The notes beneath the pieces are model-generated. The model saw only the letters and a program-made list of their open reading frames with translations. It searched no databases and was not told where the DNA came from. A stretch of DNA of 64,000 nt from Gemmatimonadota bacterium (GTDB lineage: Bacteria; Gemmatimonadota; Gemmatimonadetes; Gemmatimonadales; Gemmatimonadaceae): positions 1 through 64,000 of the forward strand of contig JAJTHG010000040.1 in NCBI GenBank assembly GCA_021298835.1, given 5' to 3'. The position numbers were made by a program, and so were the translations under genes. Of this stretch, positions 1 to 9,231 are shown in pieces. How positions within the stretch are numbered: the stretch's first letter is position 1; each line of letters begins with the position of its first letter.

Positions 1-111
1 CGCCCGCGCGGCCTCGTCGAGCGAGGGCTGCTGCTCGGCGCGGGCGTCGAGCCACGCGAGAGCGTGCTCGATGCGTTCGGCGTCGGTCCGGGGGCGGCGC
101 GGCTGGGGCAT
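1..111 (-). CDS. N-terminal fragment of an AraC-type / Ada-like HTH protein (partial, runs off window)
   Basis: Thirty-seven codons are visible from an ATG at 109-111 to the window edge. The peptide has a basic start, then an amphipathic stretch ERIEHALAWLDARAEQQPSL followed by DEAARA. This fits the first helices of an AraC-family DNA-binding domain, particularly the HTH found in front of O6-methylguanine-DNA methyltransferases (Ada-like repair proteins). The rest of the protein lies outside the window, so the methyltransferase part is not seen. A TAGCGT element sits exactly 6 bases before the ATG, so the transcript is probably leaderless. The family call is a resemblance from a short piece only. 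Confidence 0.5.
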   Translation of the reverse strand, partial: MPQPRRPRTDAERIEHALAWLDARAEQQPSLDEAARA

Positions 112-117
112 GAACGG

Positions 118-123
118 ACGCTA
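118..123 (-). promoter_or_regulatory. -10-like TAGCGT element for the AraC/Ada-like gene
   Basis: On the minus strand TAGCGT is followed by 6 bases and then the ATG at 111. The same geometry recurs before many genes of this window, which is why it is read as a -10 box of a leaderless promoter. No clear -35 box is seen. Confidence 0.4.
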
Positions 124-262
124 GGGCGCGGCCGCGCGCGAATCCACCCGATTCCTGCGACGGGCCTCCCGCGCCGCCGCGGCGGAAGTGCCGGAACGCC
201 TCGCGTCAAGCGGGGTCGCGATTCTTGCCGCCCGCTGCGTCGCGCGCCAGCGTTCACGCACC

Positions 263-2473
263 ATGACCGTTCCCATCCTGACCGCCCCCCGGTCGCCGGA
301 GAGCTACGTCTCCCTGCCGCCCGCCGACGCCGCGCATCCGCGGCCGCACCTTCCCGCGCGCCTGTCGGGACTCCTCGAGCTCGCCGGCAACCTCGGCTGG
401 AGCTGGAACCGCGAGGCCCGCGCCCTCTTCCGCGCGATCGACGAGCGGCTCTGGCACGTCACGCGCCACAACCCGCTCGTCTTCCTGCGCGACGTGGAGC
501 CGGCGAAGCTCGTCGCCTGCGCCGCCGACCCGCACTTCATCGCCCAGTACGACGCGGTCATGCGCTGGGTGCGCCACGAGCGGACCGACGGCGACACCTG
601 GTTCGCGCGCCACTACCCCGACCTGCGCGGCCGCCCGATCGCGTACTTCTCGGCCGAGTACGGCTTCCACAACTCGCTGCCGATCTACTCCGGCGGACTC
701 GGCGTCCTCGCGGGCGATCACTGCAAGACGGCCTCCGACCTCGGCGTGCCGCTCGTGGCGATCGGGATCCTCTACCGCAGCGGCTACTTCGACCAGCGCG
801 TCACGCTCGAGGGCTGGCAGGAGGACAGCGACAACACCTTCGACCTCGCGTCGGCGCCGCTGACGCCGGTGCCGGGTCCCGACGGGGCGGAGCACCTCGT
901 GTCGGTGCGGATGGCCGGCCGGGACGTGCGCATCCGCGTCTGGCGCCTCGCCGTCGGGCGCGTGTCGGTCTTCCTGCTCGACAGCGACCTCGAGGCGAAC
1001 GCGCCCGAGGACCGCCCCCTGCTGAGCAAGCTCTACGCCGGCGGGCCGACGATGCGCCTCCACCAGGAGTGGCTGCTGGGTGTCGGCGGGGTGCGCGTGC
1101 TGCGGGCGCTCGGCATCACCCCCGGCATGTGGCATGCGAACGAGGGCCACGCGTCGTTCCTGTTCCTCGAGCGGCTGCGCGAGCTCACGACCGCCGGGGT
1201 GTCCTTCGACGACGCGGTCGCGCAGGTGCGGGCGAGCTCGCTCTTCACCACGCACACCCCCGTGCCCGCGGGGCACGACATGTTCGACCTCGACGCGGTC
1301 GCGGAGACCACCGGGCCGCTCTGGCTCGAGCTCGGCGTCACGCGCGACCGCATGATGGCGCTCGCCCACCACCCGGACAACGGCGACCGGTTCCACATGA
1401 CGGCGCTGGCGATCCGGCTCTCGCAGCACGTCAACGGCGTCTCGGAGCGCCACGGCGTCGTCACGCGCGAGTTGTGGCAGCACCTCTGGACGGGGCGCCG
1501 TCCCGAGGGGGTGCCGGTGGGGCACGTCACCAACGGCGTGCACCTCGCCACCTGGATGGCCAACCCGATCATGCAGCTGCTCGACCGGCACGTCGGCCGG
1601 GACTGGGGGCACCGCGTGGACGAGCCCGACTTCTGGGATCGCGTGCTCGACCTCCCCGATGACGCGCTGTGGCTGGCGCACCTGGGCCTCAAGCGCGTGC
1701 TCATCCAGGCGATCCGCGAGTTCGCCCGCCGCGCCTTCACCAGCCAGGACCTCGAGGCGGCGCAGATCGTCGGGGCCGGCACGCTGCTCGACCCGACGAC
1801 CTTCACGATCGGCTTCGCGCGGCGCTTCGCCACCTACAAGCGCGCTTCGCTCATCTTCCACGATCCCGAGCGGCTGCGGCGCATCGTCACGAACCCCGAG
1901 CGCCCGGTGCAGATCATCTTCGCCGGCAAGGCGCACCCGGCCGACCAGCCCGGCAAGCAGGTGCTGCAGCAGGTGTACCGCTACACGCGCGACCCGCGCT
2001 TCGAAGGCCGCATCGCCTTCCTCGACGACTACGAGATGCACCTCGCCCACCTGCTCGTGCAGGGCACCGACCTCTGGATGAACCTCCCGCGCGTCCCGAT
2101 GGAGGCCTCGGGGACGAGCGGCATGAAGGCCGCCCTCAACGGCGTCCCGCAGATGGGCACCGTGGACGGCTGGTGGGAGGAGGGCTACGACGGCACCAAC
2201 GGGTGGGCAGTGGCCGTGCGCGAGGGGGAGGACGGCGACGCCGCCGCGGCGGAGCGCGTTTACCAGCTGCTCGAGCAGGAGGTGGTGCCCGCCTTCTACG
2301 CCCGGGCCGACCGCAGCGGCGTGAGCCCGCAGTGGGCGCGCATGATGAAGCACGCCATGCGCCAGGCGGGCCGGCGCTTCACCGGGTCGCGGATGCTGCG
2401 CGATTACGTGGCGCAGTTCTACGCGCCGGGCCTGCGCGGCACCGGCCGCCCGGACGACCCGCCCATCGGCTGA
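263..2473 (+). CDS. glgP: alpha-glucan (glycogen) phosphorylase, GT35, short form
   Basis: Releases glucose-1-phosphate from the non-reducing ends of glycogen or maltodextrin using phosphate and pyridoxal phosphate; cytosolic. The 736-residue product starts with the DUF3417-type region usual in bacterial alpha-glucan phosphorylases (about 30-110). It has the substrate-site segment FSAEYGF (129-135) and GGLGVLAGDH, and the PLP-lysine motif EASGTSGMK with Lys622. It is shorter than animal enzymes because the N-terminal allosteric part is missing, as in other members of this subgroup. The start at 263 is chosen because the alignable protein begins shortly after it; an in-frame ATG at 188 would add an arginine-rich stretch. 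A strong hairpin after the stop separates it from glgA. Confidence 0.93.
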   Translation: MTVPILTAPRSPESYVSLPPADAAHPRPHLPARLSGLLELAGNLGWSWNREARALFRAIDERLWHVTRHNPLVFLRDVEPAKLVACAADPHFIAQYDAVMRWVRHERTDGDTWFARHYPDLRGRPIAYFSAEYGFHNSLPIYSGGLGVLAGDHCKTASDLGVPLVAIGILYRSGYFDQRVTLEGWQEDSDNTFDLASAPLTPVPGPDGAEHLVSVRMAGRDVRIRVWRLAVGRVSVFLLDSDLEANAPEDRPLLSKLYAGGPTMRLHQEWLLGVGGVRVLRALGITPGMWHANEGHASFLFLERLRELTTAGVSFDDAVAQVRASSLFTTHTPVPAGHDMFDLDAVAETTGPLWLELGVTRDRMMALAHHPDNGDRFHMTALAIRLSQHVNGVSERHGVVTRELWQHLWTGRRPEGVPVGHVTNGVHLATWMANPIMQLLDRHVGRDWGHRVDEPDFWDRVLDLPDDALWLAHLGLKRVLIQAIREFARRAFTSQDLEAAQIVGAGTLLDPTTFTIGFARRFATYKRASLIFHDPERLRRIVTNPERPVQIIFAGKAHPADQPGKQVLQQVYRYTRDPRFEGRIAFLDDYEMHLAHLLVQGTDLWMNLPRVPMEASGTSGMKAALNGVPQMGTVDGWWEEGYDGTNGWAVAVREGEDGDAAAAERVYQLLEQEVVPAFYARADRSGVSPQWARMMKHAMRQAGRRFTGSRMLRDYVAQFYAPGLRGTGRPDDPPIG

Positions 2474-2485
2474 TCCTCCGGGCCC

Positions 2486-2536
2486 GAAGCCCGGCCGAAC
2501 CGCCGTCGTGGCGGGTCGGCCGGGCTTCAGGGTTTT
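2486..2536 (+). terminator. Rho-independent-like terminator after glgP
   Basis: A 13-bp perfect inverted repeat (2486-2498 with 2516-2528) encloses a second stem (CCGCC/GGCGG around GTCGT), giving a long stacked hairpin, followed by TTTT at 2533-2536. It lies 13 bases after the glgP stop. The short T run makes it a moderate rather than certain terminator. Confidence 0.6.
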
Positions 2537-2586
2537 CGCCCGTGGCCCGTGGGGGACCTGCTCTCGCGGCTCCCCCGTCCCGGCGG

Positions 2587-2592
2587 TAACCT
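2587..2592 (+). promoter_or_regulatory. -10-like TAACCT element before glgA
   Basis: TAACCT followed by TGCG lies 13 bases before the chosen glgA start and just after the glgP terminator, so it is the likely promoter of the glycogen/ATP-grasp block. The short leader would be about 6 bases. Confidence 0.4.
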
Positions 2593-2605
2593 GCGCCCAC
2601 CACCG

Positions 2606-4204
2606 ATGCCCTCTCGCTCCCGTCCCTCCGGACGGCGGTCCCGCTCGCCGAACGTCCCGCTCTCCGGGGTCGCGCCCACCCCGTCGCCCGCGGCCCCGCC
2701 AGGCCACGAGCCGGCGCCCGTGCTGCGCGACGGGGCCGGTGCCCGCGCCGGCGTCGTGCACCTGACGGCCGAGCTGGCGCCCTACGCGCGGACCGGCGGG
2801 CTCGGCGAGGCGGTGGCGACCCTGGCGCGCTTCCAGGCGAAGGCCGGCATCCCGGTGGTGATCTTCGTTCCGTACTACCGGGAAGTCGCGCGGCGCCATC
2901 CGCCGCTCGCACGCCTCGGCGAGCCGATCACGTTCGACGTCGGCGGCCGCACCGAGACGGTGGAGCTGCTCGAGACGACGCTCCCGGGGCCCGGGCCGCA
3001 CCCGCGGATCGTGTTCGTCGCCGCCCCGCACTACTTCGACCGCGACGGCATCTACGGCGACGCGCACGGCGACTACCGCGACAACGCGCGGCGCTGGGCG
3101 TGCTTCTGCCTCGGCGCCCTCGCGGCGATCGCGCGCGTGATGGACGATGCATGCGTCGTGCACGCGCACGACTGGCACGCGGCGCTCGCGATCACCTACC
3201 TGCGCACCTGGTTCGCGCGTGACCCGCGGTACGCGCGGCACGGCGCGGTGGCCTCGGTGCACAACGCGGGCTTTCAGGGCCACTTCCCCACGGCCACGAT
3301 GGGCGACCTCGGTCTGCCGTGGGAGGCCTACAACGTGCATCAGCTCGAGTGGTACGGGCGCGTGAACCTGCTCAAGGGCGGCACGGCGTTCGCGGACGCC
3401 GTGGTCACCGTCAGTCCCACGCACGCGGACGAGCTGCGCACCGCCGACGGCGGCTTCGGCCTGCACGAGCACTTCCGGTCGCTCGGTGGCCGCTTCGTGG
3501 GCATCACGAACGGCATCGACCAGGACGTCTGGAACCCGGCCACCGACCCGCACATCCCGGCGCGCTTCTCCGCCGCCGACCTCGAGGGGAAGGCCACCTG
3601 CAAGGCGTCGCTCCAGCGGCTGTACGGCATGCCGCTCGGGCCGCGTACGCCGGTGGTGGCGATGAGCGCGCGCATGGTCTACCAGAAGGGGCTCGACCTC
3701 ATCCTCGACTCCGGCTTCCTCGAGCTGCCGGCGCAGTTCCTGTTCCTCGGGGCCGGCGAGGCGTGCTACGAGCGCGCGCTGAGTGCCCTGGCCCGCGAGC
3801 ACCCGGCCACCGTCGGCGTGCAACTCCACTTCACCGACCGCTTCGAGCACCGGCTGCTGGCCGGCGCCGACATCTGCCTCATGCCTTCGATGTACGAACC
3901 CTGCGGCCTCACCCAGATGCGCGCCCAGCGTTACGGCGCCCTGCCGCTGGCGCGCCGCGTCGGCGGCCTCGCCGACACGGTCGAGGACGGAGTGACCGGT
4001 TTTCTCTTCGACGAATACACCGCCGCGAGCTTCCTCGCCGGTGCCGCCCGCGCGGTCCACGCCTACGGCAACCCGCCGACGTGGCAGGCGATGCAGCGGG
4101 CGGCGATGGCGCGCGACTTCGGCTGGGACCGGGCCGAGGCGCGCTACCGCGTGGTGTACCAGTTCGCGCTCGACCGGCGCGCCGGGGAGGCGCGCCGGTC
4201 ATGA
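2606..4204 (+). CDS. glgA: glycogen synthase, GT5
   Basis: Transfers glucose from a nucleotide sugar (ADP-glucose in most bacteria) to the growing alpha-1,4-glucan; cytosolic GT-B enzyme of 532 residues. An unconserved proline/serine-rich leader of about 45 residues precedes the sugar-nucleotide loop R-TGGLGE (62-68; most GlgA have K-TGGL). HAHDWH (186-191), the NGID segment and the C-terminal EPCGLTQ motif with Glu431 are all present. The ATG at 2606 is preferred over 2549 because the latter lies before the promoter-like element. Its stop overlaps the next start (ATGA at 4201-4204), so it is translationally coupled to the GH57 branching enzyme. No ADP-glucose pyrophosphorylase gene is in the window. 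Confidence 0.92.
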   Translation: MPSRSRPSGRRSRSPNVPLSGVAPTPSPAAPPGHEPAPVLRDGAGARAGVVHLTAELAPYARTGGLGEAVATLARFQAKAGIPVVIFVPYYREVARRHPPLARLGEPITFDVGGRTETVELLETTLPGPGPHPRIVFVAAPHYFDRDGIYGDAHGDYRDNARRWACFCLGALAAIARVMDDACVVHAHDWHAALAITYLRTWFARDPRYARHGAVASVHNAGFQGHFPTATMGDLGLPWEAYNVHQLEWYGRVNLLKGGTAFADAVVTVSPTHADELRTADGGFGLHEHFRSLGGRFVGITNGIDQDVWNPATDPHIPARFSAADLEGKATCKASLQRLYGMPLGPRTPVVAMSARMVYQKGLDLILDSGFLELPAQFLFLGAGEACYERALSALAREHPATVGVQLHFTDRFEHRLLAGADICLMPSMYEPCGLTQMRAQRYGALPLARRVGGLADTVEDGVTGFLFDEYTAASFLAGAARAVHAYGNPPTWQAMQRAAMARDFGWDRAEARYRVVYQFALDRRAGEARRS

Positions 4205-5883
4205 CCCTCCACGCGGTACTGGCGCTCCATACGCACCTTCCCTGGGTCCTCGGGCACGGCCGGTGGCCCCACGGCTCGGACTGGCTCTGCGAGGCCGCGC
4301 TCGAGACGTACCTCCCCCTCGTCGAGGCCTTCGACGCACTGGAGCTCGAGGGGACGCCCACGCCGGTGACGATGGGCATCACGCCGGTGCTCGCCAACAT
4401 GCTGGCGAGCCCGGTGTTCGTCAGCGAGTTCGAGGCCTTCCTCGACCAGCGGATCGGCGCCGCCCGCGAGGGGCGCGAGGCGCTCGCGGGGACGCACGAC
4501 GAGGCGCTGGTGCCGCTTGCCCGCTGGTGGGAAGCGCGGTTCCTGCGGCTGCGCGCCGTCTGGGAGAAGCACGACCGCGATCTCGCCGCCGCGTTCCGGG
4601 CCTTCGCTCAGCGCGGGCGGATCGAGCTCATCACGAGCGCGGCGACGCACGGCTTCCTGCCGCTCCTTGGCCGCGACGAAAGCATCCGGCTGCAGCTCGC
4701 GACGGGCCGGCAGGAGTTCCGGCGCCTCTTCGGCCTCGAGCCGCGCGGCATCTGGGTGCCGGAGTGTGCCTACCGCCCGCGCGGGCCGTGGCGGGTGCCC
4801 GGCGTCGCCGAGGGACCCGAGCGCCGCGGCCTCGACGAGCACCTCGCCGACTTCGGCTTCGACTTCTTCTTCGCCGACGCCCACATGGCGCGCGCCGGCG
4901 CGCCGCTCGGCGTCTACGGCGAGCCGTCGGGCGGCTGGCCGGTGCACGTGGTGCAGCAGTGGACCGAGGGCAACTGGAAGCAGTCGCCCTACATCGCGTA
5001 TCGCGTCTCGTCGCGGCACGCGGCGCGGGATGTCGCGGCGTTCGTGCGCGACCCGCGCTCGAGCGCGCAGGTCTGGAGCCGGCACGGCGGCTATCCCGGC
5101 TCCGGGGCCTACCTCGAGTTCCACAAGATCCGCTGGCCGGGCGGCCTCCGCTTCTGGCGCGTGACCGGCAGCGACGTGGACCTGGGCCGGAAGGCGACGT
5201 ACGACCCGCAGGTCGCCATGCAGACCGCAGTGGCGCACGGCCGCCACTTCGCGCAGCTGCTGGGCGACGTCGCGGCACGCGCCGCTGGGGAGACCGGCGA
5301 CGACACCGTCGTCGTCGCCCCGTTCGACACCGAGCTCTTCGGCCACTGGTGGTTCGAGGGGCCGGAGTTCCTCACGAGCGCCTGTCGCGCGCTCAAGGGC
5401 CAGCGGCGCGTGGACCTCGTCACGGCGAGCCGGCACCTGGCCGAGCGGCCGGCACGGCACGGCCTCGCGCTGGCGGCGGGGTCGTGGGGGAAGGACGGCG
5501 ACTGGTCCATGTGGGCGGGCCCGAGCGTCACGTGGACCTGGCCGCCGCTCTGGCGGCTCGAGTCCGAGTTCTGGCGGCTCGCGCGCAGCGCGATCGCGAC
5601 CCCCGCCGCGCAGCCGGTGCTGGCGCAGGCGGCGCGGTCGCTCCTGCTCGCGCAGTCGTCCGACTGGCAGTTCATCATCTCGACGGGCGAGGTCGCGGAT
5701 TACGGGATCACCCGCTTCCGCGGGCACGTCGAGGACACCGAGGCGCTGCTGCGCGCGCTCGACCACGGTCTGCGCACCGACGAGTGGGGCGGTGCCGCGC
5801 AGTTCGCCGCGGACCTGCACGTGCGCGACCACCTCTTCCCCGACGTGCTCGACGGCGTCGCGGTGGCGCTGGGCCTCGCATGA
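4201..5883 (+). CDS. 1,4-alpha-glucan branching enzyme, GH57 family
   Basis: Cuts alpha-1,4 chains and rejoins them through alpha-1,6 links, making glycogen branch points. The 560-residue protein has the GH57 barrel with the nucleophile in VPECAYRPRG (Glu188) and the acid/base in DTELFGHWWF (Asp376), spacing close to the archaeal TK1436-type branching enzyme, and an alpha-helical DUF1957-type C-terminal part. It starts with the usual HTHLPW segment (His10, His12). ATGA overlaps join it to glgA upstream and to the second GH57 gene downstream. It takes the place of the GH13 GlgB that most bacteria use. Confidence 0.88.
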   Translation: MTLHAVLALHTHLPWVLGHGRWPHGSDWLCEAALETYLPLVEAFDALELEGTPTPVTMGITPVLANMLASPVFVSEFEAFLDQRIGAAREGREALAGTHDEALVPLARWWEARFLRLRAVWEKHDRDLAAAFRAFAQRGRIELITSAATHGFLPLLGRDESIRLQLATGRQEFRRLFGLEPRGIWVPECAYRPRGPWRVPGVAEGPERRGLDEHLADFGFDFFFADAHMARAGAPLGVYGEPSGGWPVHVVQQWTEGNWKQSPYIAYRVSSRHAARDVAAFVRDPRSSAQVWSRHGGYPGSGAYLEFHKIRWPGGLRFWRVTGSDVDLGRKATYDPQVAMQTAVAHGRHFAQLLGDVAARAAGETGDDTVVVAPFDTELFGHWWFEGPEFLTSACRALKGQRRVDLVTASRHLAERPARHGLALAAGSWGKDGDWSMWAGPSVTWTWPPLWRLESEFWRLARSAIATPAAQPVLAQAARSLLLAQSSDWQFIISTGEVADYGITRFRGHVEDTEALLRALDHGLRTDEWGGAAQFAADLHVRDHLFPDVLDGVAVALGLA

Positions 5884-7976
5884 GGGCGCCGCGCCGGGTG
5901 GTGATCCACGGCCATTTCTACCAGCCCCCGCGCGAGGATCCCTGGCTCGAGGAGATGCCCCGCCAGCCGGGCGCGGCACCGTGGCACGACTGGAACGAGA
6001 GGATCGAGCGCGAGTGCTACCGGGCGATCGCCGCCGCGCGCGTGCAGAGCCCCGACGGCCGGATCGCGCGGATCCGCAACCTCTACGCCGCGCTGTCGTT
6101 CGACGTCGGCCCGACCCTCTTCGAGTGGATGGAGCACCATGCCCCGGCGACCTACCGGGCGATCCTCGAGGCCGACCGGCTCGCGGTGGCGAGGCACGGC
6201 GTGGGGAACGCGATGGCGCAGCCCTATCACCACGTGATCCTCCCGCTGGCCAGCCGTCGCGACAAGGTCACCGAGGTGCGCTGGGGGATCGCCGACTTCC
6301 AGCGCCGCTTCGGGCGCCATCCCGAGGGGATGTGGCTCCCCGAGACGGCGGTGGACGACGAGACGCTCGACGTCCTCGCGCAGGAGGGGATCCAGTTCAC
6401 GGTGCTCGCCCCGGGCCAGGTGGCGCAGCCGCCGCGGCACGGGCGGCCGGGCCGCTACCGCACGGCGAACGGCCGCGCGATCACCGTCTGCTGCTACGAC
6501 GGGACGCGCTCGCACGGCGTCGCGTTCGGCCGGCTGCTGGTGAACGCCCGCGCGTGGAAGGCCGACCTCCTCGCCGACCTCGACCCGGCCGTCCCCGACG
6601 CGGTGACGATCGCCACCGACGGCGAGACCTACGGGCACCACCACAAGTTCAGCGAGATGGCGCTCGCGTGGGTCTTCGAGGAGCTCGCCCGCGAGCCCCA
6701 CGTCGAGGTGACGAGCTATGCCCGGCTCGTCGCCGACTGGCCGCCGGTCGAGTCGGTGACGCTGGTGGAACCGAGCGCATGGAGCTGCGCCCACGGCGTC
6801 GAGCGATGGCGCAGCGACTGCGGCTGCCGCGTGGACGGCCACGCGAACCCGAGCCAGGCGTGGCGCACCCCGCTGCGCGAAGGACTCGAGGCGCTGCGCG
6901 ACGCGCTCGACGCGCGCTTCGCCGAGGAGGGGGCCGCGCTCTTTCGCGATGCGTGGGGCGCCCGCGACGGCTACGGGGCGGTGGTCGCCGCCGAGCCCGA
7001 CGTGCGGCACGACGGCGTCCGCGGGTGGCTCCGGCCCGGCCTGACGCCGGCCGAGGAGGTGCGCGCGCGCGAGCTGCTCGAGATGGCGCGCGACACCCTG
7101 CGCATGTTCACGTCGTGCGCGTGGTTCTTCGACGACCTCGGCGGGCTCGAGCCGGTGCAGGCACTGCGCTACGCCGCGCGCGCCCTCGACCTCGCCGGCG
7201 CCACCGCCGGCGCCGAGGGACTGGAACGGGCGCTGCGCACGACGCTGCGCCGCGCGCTCAGCAACGACGCCGCGCTCGGCACCGGCGAGGACATCTGGGT
7301 GCGGCAGGTGCGCCCGCTCGTCCCCGCCGGCGTGCGGCTCGCGGCCGGCGCGCAGGCGGCGGCGACGTTCGTCCCCTCGTGGCCGTCCCCCGACGCGCCG
7401 GCGCACCAGATCGAGGTCGTCGGCGAGCGCGTGGCCCTGACGCACCGGCGCACCGGCCGGCGGCGCCACTACGACGTCACCGTGCAGCGGAGCGGCGTCG
7501 CCGAGGTGCAGGCCTACGTGCGGCCGCGGCCCGACCTCGACCGGGCCGCCCCCGACGAGCATCTGCTCGCAGGCATCGTGCCGGTGTCGCTCGACGAGTA
7601 TCCGGAACGCGAGCGGCTCGCCGTGCGCGACGGGCTGCGCACCGTGCGGACGCACGAGCTCGCGCGCCGGCTGTTCGGCGAGCACCGGCTGGCGACGCTC
7701 GCGCTCGCCGGCACGACGCTCGTGGACGCCGCCGTCACCGAGCTGCAGCACGAGGTGGATCAGCTCGCGGGCCCCGAGACGGGCGGCCGGGTGGCGCGGC
7801 TCCTCGCGCTGTGCGACCTGCTCGAGCTCGCCGGCCACCACCTGCCCTTCGAGGCGCAGACGCGCTTCGCCCGCGTCGTGCGCGCGCTCCCGGCGCCCGC
7901 CCGCGCGCCGTTCGCCGAGGCGGCCCGGCGCCTCGGCTTCGACGACACCCTGCTCGTCGACGACGAGCCCTGGTAG
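5880..7976 (+). CDS. GH57 glycoside hydrolase family protein with DUF3536-type C-terminal region
   Basis: A second, divergent GH57 protein of 698 residues. The barrel shows HGHFYQPPRE near the start, the nucleophile motif MWLPET with Glu155 and the second catalytic segment ATDGETYGHHH with Asp247. The long C-terminal half (about 330-698) matches the DUF3536 architecture seen in proteins annotated as alpha-amylase or amylopullulanase-like. The exact reaction of this subgroup is not known to me; a debranching or 4-alpha-glucanotransferase role would fit its position in a glycogen operon. It overlaps the previous gene by 4 bases and is followed 8 bases later by the first ATP-grasp gene. Confidence 0.82.
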   Translation: MRAPRRVVIHGHFYQPPREDPWLEEMPRQPGAAPWHDWNERIERECYRAIAAARVQSPDGRIARIRNLYAALSFDVGPTLFEWMEHHAPATYRAILEADRLAVARHGVGNAMAQPYHHVILPLASRRDKVTEVRWGIADFQRRFGRHPEGMWLPETAVDDETLDVLAQEGIQFTVLAPGQVAQPPRHGRPGRYRTANGRAITVCCYDGTRSHGVAFGRLLVNARAWKADLLADLDPAVPDAVTIATDGETYGHHHKFSEMALAWVFEELAREPHVEVTSYARLVADWPPVESVTLVEPSAWSCAHGVERWRSDCGCRVDGHANPSQAWRTPLREGLEALRDALDARFAEEGAALFRDAWGARDGYGAVVAAEPDVRHDGVRGWLRPGLTPAEEVRARELLEMARDTLRMFTSCAWFFDDLGGLEPVQALRYAARALDLAGATAGAEGLERALRTTLRRALSNDAALGTGEDIWVRQVRPLVPAGVRLAAGAQAAATFVPSWPSPDAPAHQIEVVGERVALTHRRTGRRRHYDVTVQRSGVAEVQAYVRPRPDLDRAAPDEHLLAGIVPVSLDEYPERERLAVRDGLRTVRTHELARRLFGEHRLATLALAGTTLVDAAVTELQHEVDQLAGPETGGRVARLLALCDLLELAGHHLPFEAQTRFARVVRALPAPARAPFAEAARRLGFDDTLLVDDEPW

Positions 7977-7984
7977 GAGCCCGC

Positions 7985-9208
7985 ATGCGTCTCGTCCTCT
8001 TCGTCGCACCCTATTTCAGCGAGAACGCCGCCCGCATGATCGAGGCGGCGGGGACCCTGCCCGACGTGCAGTTGGGCGTCATCAGCACGCAGGCCGCGGC
8101 CGACGCCCCCGAGCCGGCGCGTCGCGGGATGCGCTGGCACTGGCGGGTGGAGGACTTCCTCGATCCGGCGCAGCTGGTGTGGGCCGCGCAGGGGATCGCC
8201 ACGCAGGCGCAGGCGCCGATCCACCGGATCTTCGGGGCGCTCGAGCAGGCACAGGTGGCGATTGCCGAGGCGCGCGAGGCGCTGGGGGTGCGCGGGCTGT
8301 CGGCGGAGACGACGCGGCACTTCCGCGACAAGGCGCGGATGAAGGACGTCCTGCGCGCCGCCGGCGTGCCGTGCGCCCGCCACGCGCTAGTGGCCACCCC
8401 GGACGAGGCGCTCGCGGCGGCGCGGCGGATCGGCTATCCGCTGGTGGTGAAGCCGCCTGCCGGGGCCGGGGCGGTGGGCACCTTCCGGGTCGAGGGGGAC
8501 GACCAGCTCCGCGCGGCGCTGGCTGCGGCGCCCCCCTCGGCGGCGCAGCCGACGCTCCTCGAGGAGTTCATCGTGGGCACCGAGCACTCGCTCGAGACGA
8601 TCTCGATCGAGGGGCGCGCCGCGTGGCACTCGCTGACGCACTACGCCCCGACCCCGCTGGACGTCGTGCGCAACCCGTGGATCCAGTGGTGCGTGCTGCT
8701 GCCGCGCGAGGTGGATGACCCGCGCTACGACGACATCAAGGCGGCGGCGGCGCAGGGGCTGCAGGCGCTCGGCATGGGGACGGGGCTCACGCACATGGAA
8801 TGGTTCCGGCGCCGCGACGGGTCGGTGGCGATCGGCGAGGTGGGCGCCCGGCCCCCGGGCGCACAGATCACGACGATGGTCTCGCGCGCGAACGACATCG
8901 ACTTCGTGCAGGCGTGGACCCGCGTGATGATCGACGGCACGTTCGCGCCGCCGGTGCGGAAGTACGCGGTGGGGACGACGTACCTGCGCGGGCAGGGCCG
9001 CGGGCAGGTGCGGGCGGTGCACGGCCTCGAGGCCGTCGCCCGCGAGATCGGCGGGCTGGTGTGCGACTACCGCCTGCCGTGGGTCGGGCAGCACCCGACC
9101 GGCAGCTACGAAGGCGAAGGCTACATCATCGTGCGGCATCCCGAGACGGCGGTCGTCGAGCAGGCGCTCGAGCGGATCGTCTCCCGGATCCGCGTCGAAC
9201 TCGGCTAA
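7985..9208 (+). CDS. ATP-grasp carboxylate-amine ligase (paralog 1)
   Basis: ATP-grasp enzymes activate a carboxylate as acyl phosphate and join it to an amine or thiol. The 407-residue protein has a Rossmann-like pre-ATP-grasp start (RLVLFVAPYF), the ATP-binding lysine in YPLVVKPPAGAG (Lys156), a second strand LLEEFIVGTEHS, and the metal-binding strand GEVGARPPGA with Glu285. It resembles ATP-grasp_4 proteins of the carnosine synthase / L-amino acid ligase type. The next gene is a paralog of similar length with the same landmarks (EEF, HMEWF, ARPPGA). The substrate cannot be read from sequence. It sits in an uninterrupted plus-strand run with glycogen genes upstream and other ligases downstream. 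Confidence 0.82.
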   Translation: MRLVLFVAPYFSENAARMIEAAGTLPDVQLGVISTQAAADAPEPARRGMRWHWRVEDFLDPAQLVWAAQGIATQAQAPIHRIFGALEQAQVAIAEAREALGVRGLSAETTRHFRDKARMKDVLRAAGVPCARHALVATPDEALAAARRIGYPLVVKPPAGAGAVGTFRVEGDDQLRAALAAAPPSAAQPTLLEEFIVGTEHSLETISIEGRAAWHSLTHYAPTPLDVVRNPWIQWCVLLPREVDDPRYDDIKAAAAQGLQALGMGTGLTHMEWFRRRDGSVAIGEVGARPPGAQITTMVSRANDIDFVQAWTRVMIDGTFAPPVRKYAVGTTYLRGQGRGQVRAVHGLEAVAREIGGLVCDYRLPWVGQHPTGSYEGEGYIIVRHPETAVVEQALERIVSRIRVELG

Positions 9209-9231
9209 GCCGACCAGCGAGGACCTCGACC

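Noticed and set aside
188-262. Start of glgP at 188
   Set aside because: Adds 25 residues unlike other phosphorylases; the ATG at 263 is next to the conserved part.
254-4060. Very long open frame antisense to glgP and glgA
   Set aside because: Arg/Val/Glu-rich translation without any domain; such frames arise in GC-rich DNA opposite real genes with a strong third-base bias.
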